This document shows, piece by piece, positions 46,756 through 55,240 of a stretch of 64,000 nucleotides of DNA. Where the stretch lies: the NCBI RefSeq assembly GCF_001665785.1, contig NZ_LZSO01000033.1:80739-144738 (forward strand), read 5' to 3'. The translations under genes were made by a program, and so were the position numbers. This stretch comes from Mycolicibacterium peregrinum (lineage in GTDB: Bacteria; Actinomycetota; Actinomycetes; Mycobacteriales; Mycobacteriaceae). How positions within the stretch are numbered: the first letter of the stretch is position 1; each line of letters opens with the position of its first letter. Below the pieces are notes generated by a model, which was not told the DNA's origin, ran no database searches, and worked only from the letters and a program-made list of their open reading frames with translations.

Positions 46756-47946
46756 ATGCGACGCCCACCCACCGGCCTCCCCATCTACGAACCCGACATC
46801 TACTCTGTCGACGCCATCACCAACCCCTACCCCCACTATCAGAGAATGCGTGACCTCGGTCCGGTGGTGTGGCTGGCGAAGCAACGGGCGTATGCGGTGC
46901 CGCGTTACGCCGAGTGCAAATCGGTGCTACGCGACGACAAGACCTTTCTCTCGGGTCACGGTGTGGCACTCAATCCGATCACCAACCGAATGTCGTACGG
47001 CACCACGCTCAACAGCGACGGTGTCGAGCACGAACAACGCCGCAAGCGCGTCGCGCACCGCATGCTGCCACGGGCTCTGCGTGCCATCAGCGACACCGTC
47101 GACGACACGGCCCGTAACGTCGTCGAAACTGCGCTCGGCAAGGGCCAGATCGACGGCGTCAACGACCTCGCGGCCGCGCTCCCGCTGGCCGTCGTACCCG
47201 ACCTCATCGGTTGGCCGCGCGATCAACGCGATCACCTGGTTGCCTGGGCCGGAGCAACATTCGACGTACTCGGTCCGCTCAACTGGCAGGCGATCAAGGC
47301 GGTACCCAACACCATGCGCATGCTGCGGTTCGCCCAACGCGTGGTCCGCGAGCGCGACGTCATCGAGGGCAGCATGGCGGATGAGCTGCTTGCCGCCGCG
47401 GACGAAGGCAAACTGGCGCACAAGGAGTGTCCGCCGTTGCTCGTCGACTACATCGCCCCATCGATCGATACCACCATGAGCGCTATCGCCAATGCGCTGA
47501 ATCTCTTCGCCAACCATCCCGACCAGTGGCAACTGCTCAAGGACGAACCCGACCTCTTGCCAAACGCCGTCAATGAAACCATCCGCTACGAGCCACCGCT
47601 GCGCGCCTTTGCGCGGTGCACGGCGCAGCACACTGAAATCGCTGGAGTGCCAATCCCCTGGGGCGCGCGAGTCCTGGTGATCTATGCCTCGGCCAACCGC
47701 GACGAACGCGAATGGGAAAACCCAGCGGTCTTCGACATCCGACGTGACGCCGGCCGTCACGTCGGTTTCGGACACGGTGCCCACGCTTGCGCCGGTCAGG
47801 GCCTGGCGCGCTTGGAAACAATCGCGATGTTGCGGGCGCTGCTCGAGCGCGTGGACCGGATCGAGCCAGCGGGTGCCCCCACATGGGCGGTCAACAACAT
47901 CATCCGCCGCCACGAACACTTGCCTCTCAAGCTGATTGCCGCATAG
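46756..47946 (+). CDS. Cytochrome P450
   Basis: A 396-residue soluble bacterial P450. The I helix IAPSIDTTMSAIANAL (about 233-248) has Asp-Thr-Thr in the oxygen-activation position, ETIRYE is the ExxR motif, and GFGHGAHACAGQGLARLE (about 342-359) contains the heme Cys. Sequence is closest in feel to CYPs acting on aromatics or terpenes; the substrate is not known. It starts at ATG 46756 after GAGAGG; another ATG at 46741 is possible. Last gene of the catabolic operon. Confidence 0.88.
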   Translation: MRRPPTGLPIYEPDIYSVDAITNPYPHYQRMRDLGPVVWLAKQRAYAVPRYAECKSVLRDDKTFLSGHGVALNPITNRMSYGTTLNSDGVEHEQRRKRVAHRMLPRALRAISDTVDDTARNVVETALGKGQIDGVNDLAAALPLAVVPDLIGWPRDQRDHLVAWAGATFDVLGPLNWQAIKAVPNTMRMLRFAQRVVRERDVIEGSMADELLAAADEGKLAHKECPPLLVDYIAPSIDTTMSAIANALNLFANHPDQWQLLKDEPDLLPNAVNETIRYEPPLRAFARCTAQHTEIAGVPIPWGARVLVIYASANRDEREWENPAVFDIRRDAGRHVGFGHGAHACAGQGLARLETIAMLRALLERVDRIEPAGAPTWAVNNIIRRHEHLPLKLIAA

Positions 47947-47965
47947 GCACACATGACAGGGGGGC

Positions 47966-49312
47966 TCAAGCCGAGTTCATCTTGCCGGCAGTCGCGGCAA
48001 CCCAACTGAGTTCCTTGTGGAAAATGTCGCTGTGCGCACCCGATGGGCCGTCCTCCTTGGCCACCACGTCCGACGAATCCAGACTCAGGATCTGACCGGG
48101 CTGGAACGGGTACGTCGTGCCCTCATCGTCCAGGGGCAGTATGTCGGTGCGAAACGCCCCGAGCGCCCCCATGGCCCGCCAGCGCGCCAAGGGATCCTCG
48201 ACGCCGGCCGCATCCTCGCCGGCCGTCAGTGACGCCAGCGGGTAGAACGTCCCCAATGCCTTGTCATGGCTGGAGAAGCAGACGGCCATCGGACCGTCGA
48301 TCCGGGCCAGCCGACCGACCAGGGCGCCATCCCCGTCCCGGAACGGCAGCCCCTTGGTGAAGGTGAACCGGGAGAACGCACCCTGCAGCAGAGTCACCGA
48401 TTTCACCGCTGACGGTGTCCGATCGGCGATCCCGTCGAGCGCGAACGACACCAGCCGGGCACCGAAGCTGTGGCCGACCAGATGAATCCGCAGATTCGGG
48501 TGGGCGCCGACCAGGCCATCGATTGCCGGGCCCAGTCCCTTTTTGCCGACGACACCGGCACGGTTCTTCATCTTCCAGTAGCTCAGCTGGCGCAGGACTT
48601 CCTTGGCACCGTGCCAGATCTTGCTGCCCAGATCGCCGAGACCGGCCTCACCGCCCCCGCCGTTGCCGAACTGCACGCCGCCGTCGGCCAACCGGTCGGC
48701 GAACTTGTTGAAGACGTCGACAGGCGGGCGCTGTTCGTCGAGCATGCCCGGGACCTGCACCGGCTTGTCCTCCTCACCGTCGTCGAAGCCGGTTTTCGTG
48801 GCCGCGTTGAACTTCCGTAACTCCTCGAACATCTTTCCGGCCCGCTCAGCGGTTGGCGGTTGTTCCAACAATGCAGCGATGGCATCCAGATGCTCGCTGC
48901 CGTCGGGGAACATGTCCTTGAGATCCCTCAGCTCGGCGGGATCGATGGTGGCCGGCCCGGCCACCGTCACCGCCCGCTCGTCCAGCGCGGCGGCACCCCC
49001 GCCGTTGCCTGCCGGCGCATCGTCGAAGTCCGGGATCGGTTCGTCGCGCCACAGTTGCGACGGCCAGCGGATACCGACGAAACCGACCTTGCGGTCCGGA
49101 TCGAGCTGGTCGGCCAGCAGCCCGAACCAGCGGGCATACAACGACTCCGCCGCCGCCTCGTCGTTGTTCCAGCCGTGCGAAAAGAGCACCAGGTCGGTGA
49201 TTCCCTCCGCACCGACGCCATCCCGCAGCTCGGCCAGCGTTGCCTCATCGACATCACCGTCGGCGTCGAATACCAACCGCCACAACGGCCTGCCCTTGAT
49301 GGATTCGGTCAT
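47966..49312 (-). CDS. Alpha/beta-hydrolase-like protein
   Basis: A 448-residue protein of no family I can name, but with clear hydrolase features. Near the N-terminus, LVLFSHGWNNDEAAAESLYARW (about 41-62) resembles the oxyanion-hole strand, and IHLVGHSFGARLVSFALDG (about 283-301) is the nucleophile elbow G-H-S-F-G with Ser the likely nucleophile. Between them is a roughly 200-residue acidic Gly-rich insertion. AAGGAG precedes ATG 49312. It lies 31 bp downstream of the subtilase gene and should be cotranscribed. Substrate and role in the cluster are unknown. Confidence 0.72.
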   Translation of the reverse strand: MTESIKGRPLWRLVFDADGDVDEATLAELRDGVGAEGITDLVLFSHGWNNDEAAAESLYARWFGLLADQLDPDRKVGFVGIRWPSQLWRDEPIPDFDDAPAGNGGGAAALDERAVTVAGPATIDPAELRDLKDMFPDGSEHLDAIAALLEQPPTAERAGKMFEELRKFNAATKTGFDDGEEDKPVQVPGMLDEQRPPVDVFNKFADRLADGGVQFGNGGGGEAGLGDLGSKIWHGAKEVLRQLSYWKMKNRAGVVGKKGLGPAIDGLVGAHPNLRIHLVGHSFGARLVSFALDGIADRTPSAVKSVTLLQGAFSRFTFTKGLPFRDGDGALVGRLARIDGPMAVCFSSHDKALGTFYPLASLTAGEDAAGVEDPLARWRAMGALGAFRTDILPLDDEGTTYPFQPGQILSLDSSDVVAKEDGPSGAHSDIFHKELSWVAATAGKMNSA

Positions 49313-49343
49313 GTCGACTCCTTGAGACTCGTGAATGAACTCG

Positions 49344-51230
49344 TCAGACGGACTGCAACGCACGCATCAGATCCAGCAGACCGCCGCCCTGGAATGCCGG
49401 GTCACGGCCGAGGGAGGTAGCCGATTCGGTGAAGATGCGTTTGATCTCCTCGGGGTTGCCGATGAGTTCGCGCTGGACGGACAGAAACGCCGCAACCGCA
49501 CCGGATACGTGCGGCGCGGCCATGCTTGTCCCGGTGGCCTCGACGTAGATCGCCGCGCTCTGCGGCGGAGCGTCGGTCTGCCGCAGCACATCGCTGCGGA
49601 ACTTGCCTGCCGCGACCGACGTGATGCGCTCACCGGGAGCCAACAGATCGGGTTTGCACCGACCATCGCCGGTCGGCCCCTTGGACGAGAAGTAGGAGAC
49701 TCCGGAGGTGTGCGGGGCGTCGCGGTGCGTCGACCCCACGGTGATCGCCCGCTGGGCGTTGCCGGGGTCGTTGATCGTCATGCCCGCGCTGAATTTCGTG
49801 ACGTCGGTGGTGAACAGCGGATTGAGCGACACGTATCCGCTGTTGCCCGCCGCGGCAACCACGATCACCCCCGACCGCACGGTCTTGTCGACCTCGATGC
49901 ACAGCGGGCTCTGCCCACACGCGAACCATTCCGCCGCGAACTCGTATCCCAGGCTCAGGTTCACACCGTGGATGCGTGGCATCCGCTCGCTCGCCGCGTT
50001 GACTTCCCGGACGTAGGCGAGGGCGCGCATCACCCGGCTCACCCGCGAGGCCTTCTCGCCTGGACCCAACACCTTGAGACTGACCAGCTTGGCCTCCGGA
50101 GCCATCCCCGCCAGCCGAGTGGGATCGCTGACCACCCGCTTCTGCAGGATGGGTATATCGCCTTCGGGTGCACCGACATTGAAGCGCTTCTCGGCCACGT
50201 ACACATCGTCGGCGGTCTTGCCGACCAGCCCTCCGGCGATGATGCCCGCGACGTGAGATCCGTGCCCGTCGGCATCCTGCAGGGCGCTCGGCGCGAACGC
50301 CTTCTCACCACCGGAGACGGTGAAATCCCGGTGCAGGTCGTGCACCGTGGGATCGCTCACGGTGGCATGGTCGGTGAAGTGCGGATGTGTCTCGTCAATT
50401 CCGGAATCGACCACCGCCCAGACGATTCCTGACCCATAGCAGGCGAAGGCCCGCTGCGCCGGGACCGCCTTGACGGTGTTGCCAGAGGCATCGATCTGGG
50501 GGTGGGCATCGAAGTCCGGCCAGATCCGGTAGACCGCTCGCTCGGGCCAGCTCTGCGGGACGGAATCCGCCGAAACCAGGCCCTCGATCTGCCTGGTCGT
50601 CAACTCGCCGACCATGAACTGGTCGGCCACCTCGAGCGGTTCGCCTGGTCCGTCCAGCAGTCGCCACAGCTCACGCACCCGCGCCACCGCTGCCGCCACG
50701 CCTTCGGCGTAGCGCAGGTTCAGCTCGATCATGATCGGCCACAATGTTTCCCGAGCCTTCTCCGGGTCCTCGCCGGGACCCACCACGAACTTCTCCCGCA
50801 GCGGCGGGGTGATCACCCCGGCCACCAACAGGTCGCGATGCGGTGGCTGCTCGGTCGGGGCCGGCGCCACCGTGCGAGCTCGCTCGGGCGGCGTCATCGC
50901 CTGCGCGCACGCCTGCTCGGCAGCGGTCCGGCCGGCCGGGGTCAACCGCACAACCGGCTGCGCCGCATCAGCCCCGGCCTTCTTCCCCGGCCTGCGCCGC
51001 GTCGCCAGTTTCTGGTGCACCAGTTGATCGACGGCAGCGTCCACACTGCGGTGCCACCGGGGGGCCCCGTCTACGCCGAGGCGATCGTCGGGGTCGAACC
51101 GTGAAGCGAACCGGGCGGCCACCGCCTCAAGCAGCTTTTGCGGACTTGCGTCGATCTCCTTGGCCGCCAGGTCCGACAGGGCGCACTGCACCCGATCGGC
51201 CCAGAGTTCACTGTCAGAAGGACTCACCAC
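49344..51230 (-). CDS. Cytoplasmic subtilisin-like (S8) protease with N-terminal winged-helix-like region
   Basis: A 628-residue protein without a signal peptide. Residues 264-620 are a subtilase with all catalytic residues: Asp275 (WAVVDSGID), His323 (DGHGSHVAG) and Ser569 (GTSMAAPHVSG), plus the oxyanion Asn in AAAGNSG. The first 110 residues look like a Mrr-type winged helix (repeated helices ending VVRLTPAGRTAAEQ), and 130-240 are helical. Both starts GTG 51230 and GTG 51227 follow GAGG. Two copies of the cluster palindrome lie in its promoter region. It could supply a PatA-like cleavage of precursor peptides; that is inference. Confidence 0.82.
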   Translation of the reverse strand: MVSPSDSELWADRVQCALSDLAAKEIDASPQKLLEAVAARFASRFDPDDRLGVDGAPRWHRSVDAAVDQLVHQKLATRRRPGKKAGADAAQPVVRLTPAGRTAAEQACAQAMTPPERARTVAPAPTEQPPHRDLLVAGVITPPLREKFVVGPGEDPEKARETLWPIMIELNLRYAEGVAAAVARVRELWRLLDGPGEPLEVADQFMVGELTTRQIEGLVSADSVPQSWPERAVYRIWPDFDAHPQIDASGNTVKAVPAQRAFACYGSGIVWAVVDSGIDETHPHFTDHATVSDPTVHDLHRDFTVSGGEKAFAPSALQDADGHGSHVAGIIAGGLVGKTADDVYVAEKRFNVGAPEGDIPILQKRVVSDPTRLAGMAPEAKLVSLKVLGPGEKASRVSRVMRALAYVREVNAASERMPRIHGVNLSLGYEFAAEWFACGQSPLCIEVDKTVRSGVIVVAAAGNSGYVSLNPLFTTDVTKFSAGMTINDPGNAQRAITVGSTHRDAPHTSGVSYFSSKGPTGDGRCKPDLLAPGERITSVAAGKFRSDVLRQTDAPPQSAAIYVEATGTSMAAPHVSGAVAAFLSVQRELIGNPEEIKRIFTESATSLGRDPAFQGGGLLDLMRALQSV

Positions 51231-51351
51231 GACACCTCGGAACTGTGCTCGATCCTGTAGAAGGCATTAGACACAGGATCGGGCATTGTGGAGGCGATCG
51301 TGCGCCGAATCGACATGCTGACGATCCTGGCTCGATTCCGGCCACACGGCA

Positions 51352-51368
51352 CGAGTAGCCGACTACCC
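51352..51368. promoter_or_regulatory. Copy 2 of the CGAGTAGYCGAYTACYC near-palindrome
   Basis: CGAGTAGCCGACTACCC, 121 bp from the subtilase start, in the 295-bp divergent region between that gene and the 20-residue peptide gene. Its near-symmetry allows action in either direction. Confidence 0.62.
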
Positions 51369-51440
51369 GAATCCGGAAACGGAGCGCACCCACGCGCTCA
51401 CCCCCTCGGTCCCGTCGCGGCCGCACATCGGAAAACTCAC

Positions 51441-51455
51441 GTAGTCGATTACTCG
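51441..51455. promoter_or_regulatory. Copy 3 of the near-palindrome
   Basis: GTAGTCGATTACTCG ends 70 bp before the ATG of the 20-residue peptide, a spacing close to that of copies 1 (77 bp) and 4 (72 bp). Copy 2 is about 85 bp away, roughly eight helical turns. Confidence 0.62.
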
Positions 51456-51525
51456 ATACCGCGGGTCGGGGGGTTCCCTACCATCGGTTGACACGCCAGT
51501 CACTCGGGGCAGTAGGGGAAGTGCC

Positions 51526-51588
51526 ATGAATACGCTTGAGTCGAATTTTCAACTGGCCCCGAACTTCCCCCTGTACCAGCAGATCTGA
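51526..51588 (+). CDS. 20-residue peptide upstream of the LuxR-type regulator
   Basis: A short gene too small for routine calling: ATG 51526, then NTLESNFQLAPNFPLYQQI and TGA, with AGGGGAAG about 8 nt before the start. It is hydrophobic with Phe, Pro and Tyr, no Cys and no positive charge. It lies 15 bp before the regulator and behind palindrome copy 3. It might be a signalling peptide, a third modified-peptide precursor, or a leader controlling the regulator. Coding status is inferred from context only. Confidence 0.45.
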   Translation: MNTLESNFQLAPNFPLYQQI

Positions 51589-51603
51589 CCCGGCGAACAC
51601 ATC

Positions 51604-52350
51604 ATGCGACACCACGTCTTCGCCATCGTCGCGGTAAGGGCCTGGACCGAACTGCTCTCCGAATGGATCCACCGCATCCCAGGATTCGAAATGGTGGGCA
51701 CCGCGGCCGATGCCACAGCCGCACTGGGCGACCTGGCGCGGATCGACCCCCCCGTCGACATCGTGGTGATCGAGGTCAGCACCCGTTTGGCGCTGGAGTC
51801 CGCAGCAGCGCTACGCCGCTGCGACCCGCCACGAAAACTGATCGCGGTCGCACTCGATGACGATCCCGGTCAGGCGATGGCCTGGGCAAGCGCGGGCGCA
51901 GCAGGACTGGTCGGTCGTAACGCATCCGTCGACCAGTTGTGCCACGCCCTGGTCAATGTGTCCCGGGGTGCGGCGCACTGCTCCGACGAGATCTCCGGCG
52001 CCCTGCTTCGCGGGATCGAGGCCAACGGCGGCCGACGCGGGCAGAGCAGCTGCCTCACCGAGCGGGAGCAGGAAGTCGCCCGACTGTTGGCACACGGGCT
52101 GACCAACAAGGAGATCGCCGACCACCTGCACATCTCCCCCGGCACGGTGAAAAGCCATGTCCACAACGTGATCTGCAAACTCGGCGTGCGGCGCCGGGCC
52201 TATGTGGCCCGCAAGCTCGGCCACGGCGCGGACGAGCCGAGAATCAGAGAGTCTGCGCCGGCGCGGGCCGGACATATAGGCGCAACGGAGGCGGGCAGGT
52301 ATTCCACCGGCGCTGCTCTCGAAGGATGGCCGACTCACCACCCGAGTTGA
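51604..52350 (+). CDS. NarL/LuxR-type regulator with atypical receiver domain
   Basis: A 248-residue protein. Residues 150-205 are a LuxR helix-turn-helix (LTEREQEVARLLAHGLTNKEIADHLHISPGTVKSHVHNVI). The first 120 residues resemble a receiver domain, but the phospho-acceptor position in VDIVVIEVS is Glu57 instead of Asp, and the Lys expected in GAAGLVGRNAS is Arg. It is therefore probably not phosphorylated and may act constitutively or sense a ligand. No histidine kinase gene lies nearby. Being next to two palindrome copies, it is the best candidate for binding the CGAGTAGYCGAYTACYC element. Confidence 0.85.
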   Translation: MRHHVFAIVAVRAWTELLSEWIHRIPGFEMVGTAADATAALGDLARIDPPVDIVVIEVSTRLALESAAALRRCDPPRKLIAVALDDDPGQAMAWASAGAAGLVGRNASVDQLCHALVNVSRGAAHCSDEISGALLRGIEANGGRRGQSSCLTEREQEVARLLAHGLTNKEIADHLHISPGTVKSHVHNVICKLGVRRRAYVARKLGHGADEPRIRESAPARAGHIGATEAGRYSTGAALEGWPTHHPS

Positions 52351-52468
52351 GGTCGAGCTCGCAGATCAGCCTGCGGTGCTCGGCCCGCAGTCCGTCCTGA
52401 CGCTCCTTGACCGCGAACAGATCCTGACGCATCTGCTCGATGCTTCTCTTGCTCCGCTTTGATGCCAT
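52244..52468 (-). CDS. Possible small coiled-coil protein antisense to the regulator end
   Basis: A 74-codon frame from ATG 52468. Residues 3-40 (SKRSKRSIEQMRQDLFAVK onward) are charged and heptad-like, consistent with a coiled coil. The last third overlaps the 3' end of the LuxR-type gene by 107 bp and is low in information. No good ribosome-binding site is visible. It may be a real small gene or a chance frame. Confidence 0.3.
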   Translation of the reverse strand: MASKRSKRSIEQMRQDLFAVKERQDGLRAEHRRLICELDLNSGGESAILREQRRWNTCPPPLRLYVRPAPAQTL

Positions 52469-52642
52469 GTCTTTCGTGCTACTGCTGTGCGGTCGGCAAT
52501 GTCAACGCCGGGGATGAGAAATCGACCGAAAGATATAGGCCGAGTTGGCCGGTCGGTACATCCGCCACCCCCACAGGGGGCACGGCCAAGATCCATCCGA
52601 AGGCCAATTGTGGGACGCTCGGCTGCCGCGCACGATTGCGCT

Positions 52643-54712
52643 ATGAACCAGGTGCAGGCTACCGAGCCACCGCAGACCGTGCGGGCGGCCGACACCGACT
52701 TCATCCTCGCCGAGCTGAAGTCACTGCGGGACAGTGTAATTCCCGACCCCGAGGTGTGTATCGCGATTCTGGACGGGCCGGTCGATCTTGCCCACCCGTG
52801 CTTTGCCGACGCCCGGATCACCCGTGCGGATTCGCTCGTCCTCGACGAGGCCGGCGCCGGCGCGATGTCGGGCCACGGCACTCACGTGGCCAGCATCGTG
52901 TTCGGGCAACCGGCCACCGGAGCGCTGGGTCTGGCCGCCGGCTGTCGCGGCGTGGTGGTCCCGATCTTCACCGACACCAGTGGACACCTCTCACAACTCG
53001 ACCTCGCCCGGGCCATCGAACGCGCCATGCTGAGCGGGGCGGATGTGATCAATATCAGCGGTGGCGAACTCGTCGAGCTCGGAGAAGCAGATCCCCTGCT
53101 CGCCCGCACCGTCGAGACGTGCGAGCGCAACGGCGTGCTGATCGTCGCCGCCGCGGGCAACGACGGGTGCGACTGCCTGCACGTACCTGCCGCTCTGCCC
53201 ACCGTACTGGCCGTCGGCGCACTGGGACGAAACGGAATTGCGTTGCCGTCGAGCAACTTCGGTGAACGGTATGCAGTCAACGGGGTACTGGCGCCGGGCG
53301 AGGCGATTCCCGGCGCCATACCGGGCGGCGCGATCGCCGAACTCACCGGTTCGAGTTTCGCCACCCCGATCGTGAGCGCCCTGGCCGCGCTGCTCCTCTC
53401 CGCTCAGCGGCGGCGAGGCGGTAGTGCCGACGTTGCCGAGGTGCGACGGGCAGTAATCGCCAGCGCGCTGGCCTGTGCCCGAGATTCAGACCCCCGCTGC
53501 CTGGCGGGAATTCTCAACGTTCACGGCGCACACGCGCTGATCACACAAGGAGACAAAGTGACCGAGATGGCTACCACACCGATCCCCCACGTCGCGAGTT
53601 CAGGAATCGACGCGACACCACCAGATTCCGTGCCGATGAATCCCGGGCCGCCGCCAGTAGCTCCCGATGCCGTTCCGGTACCGACCGGAGTCGCACCGTC
53701 GTGCGGTGGGGCCCCTTGCGCATGCGGGTCCCCCGCATCCCAGGAGGCCACGGCCGCATCGGCCGCGCACGAGGCGCCCACCCCGCCGCAGTCAGCTCAC
53801 CCGATACCGGTGTCAAACGTGTTCGCACTGGGCAATATCGGGTTCGACTTCGGTACCGAAGCCCGCCGCGACGGTTTCCGCCAACTCATGCCGACGGCCG
53901 AGAGCTCCGACGAGACGCCCATCGTGACCGAACCCAACCCGTACGACGCGGTCCAGCTCGCCAACTACCTGGACAAGCACCCGTGGGAGTCGACCAAGCT
54001 CATCTGGACGATGAACCTGAACCTCACCCCGATCTACGCGATCGAGGCCGAGGTCACCTACCACGAAGCCGTCTACGAAATGCTGCGCTATGCGCTGCGC
54101 TGCCAGGTGCTCCCGGCTGAGGACGACGACTTCGTCTCTCGGGTATCCCTTCCCGGTGTCCTCACCAACCGCACGGTGACAACGTTCGCCGGGCAACGCC
54201 TTCCGGTGATCGTCGTGCAGCGCCGAGGGCTGTACACCTGGAACGAGAACAACCTCGTCAAGGCGGTGCTGGGGGCGATCGACTTCGACAAGCTGACCAA
54301 CCAGCTCGGAATCGACCGGTCCAAGGCCGAATCCCGCACCGAACTCAAACTGCGGCAGATGCTCGACAAGGTGTACTACGAGCTTCGTAATCTCGGTTCG
54401 TCGTCGGCGGATCGCGCGATCAATTACACAGCCACCAACGCTTTCATCTTCTCGGACGTGATGGCCAAGGGCCTGCTGGCCGGTGAGTTGGTCGACGGCG
54501 ATGTCACCAGCCTGTACTCGCTGGAGAGCATCAGTGCGGTCAAGAGCCCGTTCGGTCGGCTCGATTGCGATTGCTGGGACGTCAAGATCACGTTCTTCTC
54601 ACCCGAGAACGAACGGCGGGCCCGGGTGGTCTATCAGGCCACCGTCGACGTCAGCGACCCGTGGCCGGTACAGCTGGCTCCCATCCATCAGTACCTGATA
54701 TCAGGAGGTTAG
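52643..54712 (+). CDS. PatA/PatG-family cyanobactin maturation protease
   Basis: A 689-residue protein. Residues 35-300 are a subtilase domain with Asp44 (AILDGPVD), His78 (SGHGTHVAS) and Ser238 (TGSSFATP). A Pro-rich linker with CGGAPCACG (354-362), like the Cys-rich linkers of PatA/PatG, leads to a C-terminal half (about 395-689) matching the conserved PatA/PatG tail: NYTATNAF, and CDCWDVKITFFSPENERRARVVYQATVDVSD at the end. In cyanobactin pathways these proteases cut the precursor and join its ends into a ring. There is no N-terminal oxidase domain as in PatG itself. Its last codons carry the AGGAGG used by the peptide gene 5 bp downstream. Confidence 0.9.
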   Translation: MNQVQATEPPQTVRAADTDFILAELKSLRDSVIPDPEVCIAILDGPVDLAHPCFADARITRADSLVLDEAGAGAMSGHGTHVASIVFGQPATGALGLAAGCRGVVVPIFTDTSGHLSQLDLARAIERAMLSGADVINISGGELVELGEADPLLARTVETCERNGVLIVAAAGNDGCDCLHVPAALPTVLAVGALGRNGIALPSSNFGERYAVNGVLAPGEAIPGAIPGGAIAELTGSSFATPIVSALAALLLSAQRRRGGSADVAEVRRAVIASALACARDSDPRCLAGILNVHGAHALITQGDKVTEMATTPIPHVASSGIDATPPDSVPMNPGPPPVAPDAVPVPTGVAPSCGGAPCACGSPASQEATAASAAHEAPTPPQSAHPIPVSNVFALGNIGFDFGTEARRDGFRQLMPTAESSDETPIVTEPNPYDAVQLANYLDKHPWESTKLIWTMNLNLTPIYAIEAEVTYHEAVYEMLRYALRCQVLPAEDDDFVSRVSLPGVLTNRTVTTFAGQRLPVIVVQRRGLYTWNENNLVKAVLGAIDFDKLTNQLGIDRSKAESRTELKLRQMLDKVYYELRNLGSSSADRAINYTATNAFIFSDVMAKGLLAGELVDGDVTSLYSLESISAVKSPFGRLDCDCWDVKITFFSPENERRARVVYQATVDVSDPWPVQLAPIHQYLISGG

Positions 54713-54717
54713 CAAAC

Positions 54718-54903
54718 ATGAACATCACTACTCGCCGTACCGCTGCGGCCGCATTGCCCCCGCAGAGACCCGGCATCGCGCGTCTGGACGACGATGCCCG
54801 CGGCGGCATCGGAACAGGCTCCGTACAGGCCTCGGTCAGCTGCGGAGACCTTCCCGGACTGGCTCGTTCGATGTGCTACGCATCGAAGGGGATCAAGTAC
54901 TGA
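54718..54903 (+). CDS. Candidate modified-peptide precursor A
   Basis: Sixty-one residues, ATG 54718 preceded by AGGAGG at the end of the protease gene. The leader has ALPPQRPGIAR (12-22), the same spacing as LPQQGQPVIR in the cyanobactin precursor PatE, and VQAS at 36-39 stands where PatE has its GLEAS/GVEPS recognition element. The 22 residues after it, VSCGDLPGLARSMC and YASKGIKY, contain Cys42 and Cys53. No separate domain is present. It was short enough to be missed by ordinary gene calling in this frame. Precursor status is inferred from motif, size and place. Confidence 0.72.
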   Translation: MNITTRRTAAAALPPQRPGIARLDDDARGGIGTGSVQASVSCGDLPGLARSMCYASKGIKY

Positions 54904-54993
54904 ACGTGTTCACCCCTGAAAGGAGCGAATCGAGAATCAATCAGCAGATCAGGTTTTCAGTCAGTTCAACGCACAACAAACGAGGAGTAATCA

Positions 54994-55158
54994 ATGAGTA
55001 CAGCAAATGAAATGCTGCCGCCCCAGGCTTCGCCGATCGATCGCACACCGGCAGGGGCCGCGGCATTCACCAACCAGGCGGGCGTCGAAGCCTCATTCGA
55101 CTTCCCGTGGGAGCAAGTCGCCAGCACCGGAATCGGAATCCTGGGCGGCCTGCTCTGA
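54994..55158 (+). CDS. Candidate modified-peptide precursor B
   Basis: Fifty-four residues from ATG 54994, with GAGGAG 7 nt upstream. The leader has MLPPQASPIDR (7-17), aligned with precursor A and with the cyanobactin PatE leader, and AGVEAS (29-34), which fits the cyanobactin N-terminal protease site G(L/V)E(A/P)S exactly. The predicted 20-residue follower is FDFPWEQVASTGIGILGGLL, hydrophobic and Cys-free, with a second VAS at 42-44. It lacks the usual C-terminal AYD/SYD element, so how its C-terminus is processed is open. It lies 90 bp after precursor A. Confidence 0.78.
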   Translation: MSTANEMLPPQASPIDRTPAGAAAFTNQAGVEASFDFPWEQVASTGIGILGGLL

Positions 55159-55240
55159 AACCCGTTGCGGCGCATCGGCTGACACCACGTCGCCGATGCG
55201 CCGCACTCCCCATTGACCATCTCTACGGACGGAGTCACCC

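Noticed and set aside
46927..47952. Open frame of 341 codons opposite the P450 gene
   Set aside because: Covers the conserved P450 motifs in antisense, with no motif of its own.
52568..52580. CCCCC-ACA-GGGGG hairpin before the PatA/PatG-type gene
   Set aside because: Short, without a T run or conserved partner; not enough to call a terminator or regulatory site.
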